Source: Epiperipatus broadwayi (Eukaryota > Onychophora > Udeonychophora > Euonychophora > Peripatidae). From it: DNA of 64,000 nucleotides. Both the position numbers and the translations under genes were made by a program. The stretch's first letter is position 1, and every line of letters begins with the position of its first letter. Location: NCBI GenBank assembly GCA_028023455.1, contig JAQFVV010000014.1, positions 933,336 through 997,335 on the forward strand, read 5' to 3'. Under the pieces are notes generated by a model, which saw nothing but the letters and a program-made list of their open reading frames with translations, had not been told where the DNA came from and searched no databases. Of this stretch, positions 58,351-64,000 are shown piece after piece.

Positions 58351-59780
58351 CTTTGAAAAAAAAAAAAAAACATTATGGTATTTATACTAAAAAAAGACTT
58401 TGTAATGAAAACAATATACATATAATTTTGAGTGGGTTTTGCAGGCTTGAAAATATATACATAAAGAAATTATCAAAAGTCTTTTTAAAATGTTGTATTG
58501 CTAACAGTTTAAATGTCTTGAAGATGATGTACTCTGGTAGAATAGTGAAGATGAGAATTTGGGTGTCTGAATGTGAAGATTTAGAAACAAAAGTATGTCT
58601 GAAGATGATTTGGAATAAATTAAGTGAGTTTATATTTTTATATTAATTGTTATTTAAGTAAATGAAATTTATTTTTTATTTTTAATAAAATCAGTAAAAA
58701 AAGGTTTTTCCAGTTTTTGAGCTTAATAACCCTACTGTGTCTTAAATTCATGATCATGTTATATTCAACGTAATATGGTAATATTTTTCCATTCCATTCT
58801 AAAATTCACTTGTAAATCACAGCTTTTTGTACCAGCTATTTTTTTGCAATTTTTAATACAATATTAGTTTTTTTGTTATTCAAAACAGTGTAATCTAAAC
58901 CATCTTCAAGATTAATATTTTGAAATGATTAGTGAGTTCTAATTTAAATTCATTGGAGTAAGTACTTCTGAAAAATTATTGAAACAACTGATATTATTAT
59001 TTTTCTTAATAGGTGTTTCTAGTTTTGCATTTACACTTATCTTAAATTTTACTTATCTGATGATTATTTTCTGTATTGAATCTACTAAGAGCATCACATT
59101 TTTGAAGACCATAGCAATTTTGAAATACCTATTTTTTGTTAGTCAAAATATCTAATTCTGGTGTATATTTATTTAGATGCTTTCATGTTTATATTAATTT
59201 AGCATTATTCTTAAAACAAAATCTATATTATATAAATTCCATAAGTCTGCATCTCTTATTTGTATCACCGTAACCAAATTTATTCAAGACACTTTTATCT
59301 TTTAATCATTTACCAAAGTTTTCACAACAATTTTAAATTATGTCTTAATAAAAGCATTTCATACATCGATGTAAAAGTTCTTTATTTTTTCATCATAATG
59401 CAAAGCTGTTGAGGCATAAATGAGAATTATCTGCATTTGATATCTTCACTTAATTTGAATAATTATTTGTATTACTAAGTTTGATTTACTATCAATCTCC
59501 TCAGTATTCTTCCACTTATTATTTATAATAAATCTCACCCCACTTGTGTTTCAAACATTTGTGCCTTTGTAATAAAATAAATGCTTTCTTTTAATCATTT
59601 GTCTCTCCATATTTATTTTAAATTTTCATTCAATATTAAACTGTTCTTCTAATTTTTGCAATCTTAATTTATTTAAAAGTGATCTGTTGTCTTTGGGATC
59701 TAAACAAGTGGTTATCTTCAAATAGGAGCCTGGTTCTGCACTTTTAGTTCTTTACCATTGCCTTGTTTTAGACTTTACAG
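58350..59780 (-). pseudogene. RTE-like LINE, 5' part (APE endonuclease region)
   Basis: Minus-strand pieces about 59330-59640 read FYYKGTN, then TSGVRFIINNKWKNTEEIDS, then VIQIIIQIK and ILIYASTALHYDEKIKNFYIDV, the order seen in RTE endonucleases (G-V-G-F-I...; Y-A-P-T...D-E-E...F-Y-x-x). The following region (59250-59330) has LVTVIQIRDA where G-F-G...R-N-E-R-G is usual. Downstream pieces are too decayed. The plus frame 58353-58646 is antisense to this stretch and not a gene. Confidence 0.6.
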
Positions 59781-60240
59781 CTTTTTGGGAATAGGAACCA
59801 TACTTTAGTTTTTGTAAATATTTTCACATACATTTATCCTATCGTCAAGAAAACTTAACTGATATTTCAGTTAAAAATTATCAGCCCACTGAGAATAACA
59901 GCCTTAGTATTTTATCTTAAACTCAGGGATGAAAAAGTTGGCTGATGCATATTAATGAGAAGCCACAAATATTTGTTTACTCTATGATAATCATATAATA
60001 AAAACAGCCGTAACAAGAAAAATGGGCTGTACATTAGAAGTTTTTCCCTATTCAGGTTTAGGCGTTAAAGAAGAATGCAGAGATCTTCTTTATGTTAACC
60101 TCAATTTCATTTCTAGAGTTTTTATTAATATATGATAAAATAAGTGATGTTTCTTAATATTAGGTTATGTGGAATATTAATGATTTGTAATAAAAAAGCT
60201 TGAAAATATTCAAGTCACTAGTTTTCAGTTCTTATAATAA
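59780..60240. other. Spacer, nothing recognised
   Basis: AT-rich, no frame or repeat noted. Confidence 0.5.
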
Positions 60241-60249
60241 AATATCACT

Positions 60250-60600
60250 AAACATCACATGATCACCATTCTTTATGCACCGATGCAAAACTCTATACAG
60301 TAACACCATTCAATGCAAGCCAAAGCTTTATAGTTAGCTAATAAGTAAAAGGTGGCTCTTGGAGAGTTGCATTTGATACCAAGATCTAGGTGCAAGGTTT
60401 CCCACTGATGATAGTCACAAGCTAGAAACTAGTCTGGCGATATTGGATGAGTAGGCACTAGACAGAGATTTCATGCACAAATCTTCCTGCATCCATTGAT
60501 AACTCTGGCATGCACTGAGTGGCATTAGTTTTGCCTCTGTGTAAACACCTTTTGTAAGCATCAAGAATGGTGATCATGTGATGTTAAGTGGTTTAATACC
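60250..60600. mobile_element. Foldback family F1, copy 4, with clear terminal inverted repeats
   Basis: ACATCACATGATCACCATTC (60253) is mirrored by GAATGGTGATCATGTGATGT (60566-60585). The inside holds F1 modules: CATTCAATGCAAGCC, AGATCTAGGTGCAAGGTTTC, ACTAGTCTGGCGATATTGGA, TGAGTAGGCACTAGACAGAG. This copy best shows the family's termini. Confidence 0.8.
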
Positions 60601-60739
60601 AATCCTGCCCAATAATATTATGGTGACAGTGGTTATTAAAGAACCAAAGACACCAAAAAAGTATGGATGCTTAACTGAATTCAGATCTGTATGACTATGC
60701 AAGCTAATGAGCTTGAATTAAAAACATTATTGTGTTTTC

Positions 60740-60990
60740 ATTTTGGACTCAAAGCTTTATAGTTAGCTAATAATGTAAGGGATGGCTGCTGGAGGATAAT
60801 ATTAGCTCCTAAGATCTAGGTGCAGTGTTTACAGATTCAAGACTCCTTACTGATGAAAAGCACAAGCTAGAAACTAGTCAGGGGATATTGGATGAGTAGG
60901 CACTATTCAGGGATTTTATGCACAAACCTTCCTGCATCATTTGATTACTCTGACTTGCATTGAGTGAGTGTAAGGATAGTTTTATTTCTG
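60740..60990. mobile_element. Foldback family F1, copy 5 (partial)
   Basis: Shares AAAGCTTTATAGTTAGCTAA, AGATCTAGGTGCAGTGTTTA, GATATTGGATGAGTAGGCAC and CAAACCTTCCTGCATCATTT with copy 4 in the same order, but lacks the outer inverted termini. Confidence 0.75.
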
Positions 60991-60999
60991 TGTATTATA

Positions 61000-61920
61000 A
61001 AAGAGAAGTTATACATCAGTTTTATTAAGAACACAATAAATTAAAATAGTCAGTACATAAAATAATTATATTTTACCTATAAAGTGTATATTCTCCCATT
61101 TAACATTATATAGACTAATTTGTCTTAAGGAAATAAATAAAGTGTTGTAAATTTTAATTCCTATTATTTTTATAATTATAGTAGCATAAATTATATAGAT
61201 TATGGAGTTTATAATTTTGAAATACAGTGAAGCCATGAACTGCTCTATCAGACTATATAACTTCAAGTACATGCTAACCCAACAATAAATAAATATGGAA
61301 ATGTAAACAAACAAGTAATAAAAACATTCAAATTTATAAACTTATTAAATTTTACAAATCTTGGTAAGGAGGCAGCCTTTTTTTTTTCTTGGCAAATTTA
61401 GTGTTTCAAGTCATACACATGAATTTATCAAATCACCTATTTTTTTGCAGTTAAAGTGTCATAATTAAAAAAACACATGTACATAATTTTTTGTTTCCAT
61501 TTTTTTTTCAAAAAGTTTTATACTATATGTACTATATTTCATATCTGTAATAAAATATATTATAGCACAATGAGTAATAAATACTAAGGGTTGAAAAGTA
61601 CTTTCATTAAATGAGAAAAAAAGATTTAATAAGGAAAAGTAAGGAACGATCTGTATATTTTCAAAGTAATCATTGATCAGAGAAATTATAAAAACAACCA
61701 GATTCATTCCACTGTTGCTGTGCCCCTGAAATAGATAAAGTTATAACTAAAGTAAGAGATAAGTTTTTAGTCAAAATTAAAAAAAAAAACCTTAAATATA
61801 TGGTTAAATGATAGTGGAATTATATGAACATTATGGTTGACAGTCTTGTATTGCATCAGAAAGCCTTAAGTCTCTATGAATAATTTAGCTAAGAATCTGG
61901 ATTAAAACAATTCCAAGCTA
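61000..61920. other. AT-rich DNA, nothing recognised
   Basis: The two ~80-codon minus frames (61066-61314, 61465-61707) have AT-driven composition and no recognisable motif. Confidence 0.5.
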
Positions 61921-62880
61921 TACCGCTCAACCACAAAAGTTTCTTGGGTTTGCAATTGCAAAATCCACAACCCAAATGTCCAGAGAAATACACCACTCCA
62001 TCATCAACTCAACATTCATCAACAACATTAACACATTAGCAGCCAGACTATTCTGGAAAGATAGGAAAGCCTTCCTCAGCATAAAAATAATGCAACAGCT
62101 AAGAAAACTAAATGGAATGTCTTTGCATTCCATAAAAGCCTATGAAATCCAAAAGACTCATAGCCTTCTAAGTCAACTGATAAGTTAATCTACATATGAA
62201 GTCATTCTAAACCCGGTTCCACCTACAGATCATCCACCACCTTTTAAAATTAACTGGTTAGACACAATTATTAATAACCTTAAAAACATCTAAAATTATC
62301 CGAGCGAGCATTCATAAACAAATTAAAAATCTGGGAAGCCTACTCCCTCATTTTCTCAAGCTTATCACCAATAGAAGGATTAATATCAATCCCAAACCAA
62401 AAAATAGCAAGCATCTTCAAGTTCTGGGACATGGAACCAAAATACTTTGACCGTGCTATCAAAATAAACATGCATTCCATGCCTAATAATTGGTTCCTGA
62501 ATTACAGAAGAGGGATCACAAAACTAAACCCCATATGTCAACTATGCAGAAAAGATGAGGAAACCTTTGCTCATATAATTAGATCATGCACAGGCTTAAA
62601 CACATAAAAAAACATTTATGAAAGGACAAAAATTGACTACTACACAATTACCTCCCTGAAGAGTAGTATCCAAACCAAACATTTTGCCATTGTAAGACTG
62701 TCACTTTTCATCACAATGGCCTTATGGCTGATGAGATGCCACAAAATCTTCCACTTCCTTCAACAAAATGAGAGAAAAAATTTTCTAAATGCAATAAAGA
62801 AACTAAAGAAAAGAGATGAAGTCATGGCCTCACCAAACTGACACAACGACACCTGGATCTTATTCGCTGTCTAAATAATC
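61921..62880 (+). pseudogene. LINE ORF2 C-terminal fragment (family L-A, copy 3)
   Basis: Plus-strand pieces align with the 342-codon frame at 32.4 kb: NTLAARLFWKDRKAFLSIKI (about 62026-62088), NGMSLHSIKAYEIQKTHSLL (62110-62170), then after a stop PPTDHPPPFKINWLD (62218-62260), MHSMPNNWFLNYRRGITKLN and the motif CQLCRKDEETFAHIIRSC (62536-62589). The tail has RLSLFITMALWLMRCHKIFH (62695-62755) and KKLKKRDEVMAS. The frame is interrupted by stops, for example at 62185 and 62606. Copies 1 and 3 agree on C-x2-C-x8-H-x4-C spacing. The minus frame at 61927-62133 is antisense. Confidence 0.75.
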
Positions 62881-64000
62881 CCATAAAGAAAGAAAAAAAC
62901 AGAAGGACCATTAATAGTTCAACAAACTAATACACACTTATTAAGACTGTTTAAACAAAATTATACACTAGTTTCAATGTCAACACTTTACACATAAATA
63001 ATGAATATCATGTATCACAACAACTTTTATCTACTTGTATAACATTAAACTGAATAAATATTTTAAAGAGAATAAAAAAATTCCAAGCTATTTATTGCAA
63101 ATAGATGATTGTATAGATTCGGAAATCAATACAATCTTAAAAATATTAAAATAATCATTGAAGCTGCATCTGGAAATAATAAAATTGCTGCTACATTTTC
63201 ATTAAAATTTTTAAAAAATTATTGAAGAAAAAAACTGTCAAGAACAAGTATTTAATTATGATGAAATAGAATTATGAACAATTGAACATATATGCAATGC
63301 TATTAATGTATATATAATTATGCTTTCTCAATTTATTATTAATAACATCATTATTTTTTTAAAATTTTGTTTATATTAGAATTTTAATTTATATATACAT
63401 ACTATACATATAATGCATTCAAAAGTATTTTGATATATATATATGTTGAAAGTACTGTATGGTACTCTAAGTGAGCTGTTACATGCTATATAAGTTTTAT
63501 GTGAGTGTTGTGGTGGCTTGGAACAACATATGCATAATTGATTCAATGATTAATTAAATATTCTTGACATTTAAATATATTATATTCCTTTTGAATGGAA
63601 ATGTATTAATGAGACTACATTAAGTAATTGTAATCGCTTCAAGATAATATTATAAAATAAAATATATTTATATAGTAATAATTACGTTCATACTGAAATA
63701 TATAGTTAATGATGTCTGGTTTCAATGAAGATTTTATTTAAAATATTGACGTGATATCGATTGTTTATCGAGAGGTACATTTTACTTTTGATAATTGTGC
63801 AAAAGTTTATTTTGGCCAACTAGTTAAATTTTACTATCCATTCGTAATGTTTTAATAGTATCCCCGTATTTAAACGTAACTGCTATAAATAAAATAAGGA
63901 TGATAATTAAAGTATGCAATTTTGTTAGTTAACGAGCAGAAATAAAATGCTTTTTTATTTTTTAAATATCAAAAGATTTATATATATACTTTTCTTAGTT
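62880..64000. other. LINE 3' flank and AT-rich DNA
   Basis: The LINE tail fades out near 63070 (AATAAATATTTTAAAGAG), then low-complexity AT-rich DNA with short TA runs to the window end. No gene recognised. Confidence 0.5.

Noticed and set aside
58353-58646. 97-codon plus-strand frame
   Set aside because: Lies opposite the decayed RTE LINE and starts in a poly-A run; no motif recognised.

Overview
The window is a very AT-rich (by eye about three quarters A+T) stretch of nuclear DNA from an animal. It has no bacterial gene density, operons or ribosome binding sites. It carries animal-type mobile elements: CR1-like and RTE-like LINEs, a third LINE type known here only from its C-terminal end, Penelope-like elements (PLEs) with a GIY-YIG domain, and a Ty3-type LTR element. 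It also carries a fragment resembling the Golgi matrix protein GM130/GOLGA2. Lineage cannot be fixed from this alone; an AT-rich invertebrate is my guess. I found no complete host gene. The only host-exon candidate is an 85-bp membrane-helix exon near 53.9 kb, and it is weak.

Layout. 1-11 kb: AT-rich DNA with small inverted repeats and a few GC-richer islands that I cannot identify (about 2.6-5.3, 6.8-7.3 and 7.8-8.0 kb). 10.9-17.8 kb: TIR and foldback elements, including a ~950-bp pogo/Tigger-like non-autonomous transposon and a nested foldback. 20.8-24.6 kb: a ~950-bp foldback split by a 2.9-kb LTR retrotransposon on the minus strand, bounded by a 5-bp duplication. Its interior holds a decayed Gag, a CCHC knuckle and then a GM130-like coiled coil where pol should be. 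30.6-35.6 kb: a 1.1-kb nested palindrome, a LINE C-terminal fragment with a 342-codon open frame (minus strand), an 850-bp palindrome and a decayed MITE copy. 36.1-41.0 kb: a long decayed CR1-like LINE (SGNH-esterase-like ORF1; endonuclease and RT ORF2), followed by an RTE-like 3' fragment. 41-45 kb: SINE-like repeats, a 270-bp compound triplet tract and a foldback family. 45.3-48.1 kb: two PLE fragments in opposite orientations around a cruciform-prone spacer. 49.4-53.3 kb: another LINE fragment, a GATA/TA microsatellite and a TIR element flanked by ~230-bp direct repeats. 56.3-63.0 kb: SINE-like copy, decayed RTE LINE on the minus strand interrupted by another repeat, two more foldback copies, and a third copy of the C-terminal LINE fragment on the plus strand.

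How it fits together: almost everything recognisable is mobile-element debris at different stages of decay, much of it nested. That allows relative dating: the foldback is older than the LTR element inserted in it, and the RTE LINE is older than the repeat inserted in it. Retroelement reading frames are broken by stops and frameshifts, except the LINE fragment at 32.4-33.4 kb and the GM130-like frame in the LTR element. Many large inverted repeats would give long double-stranded RNA if transcribed, but no transcription signal can be shown from sequence alone.
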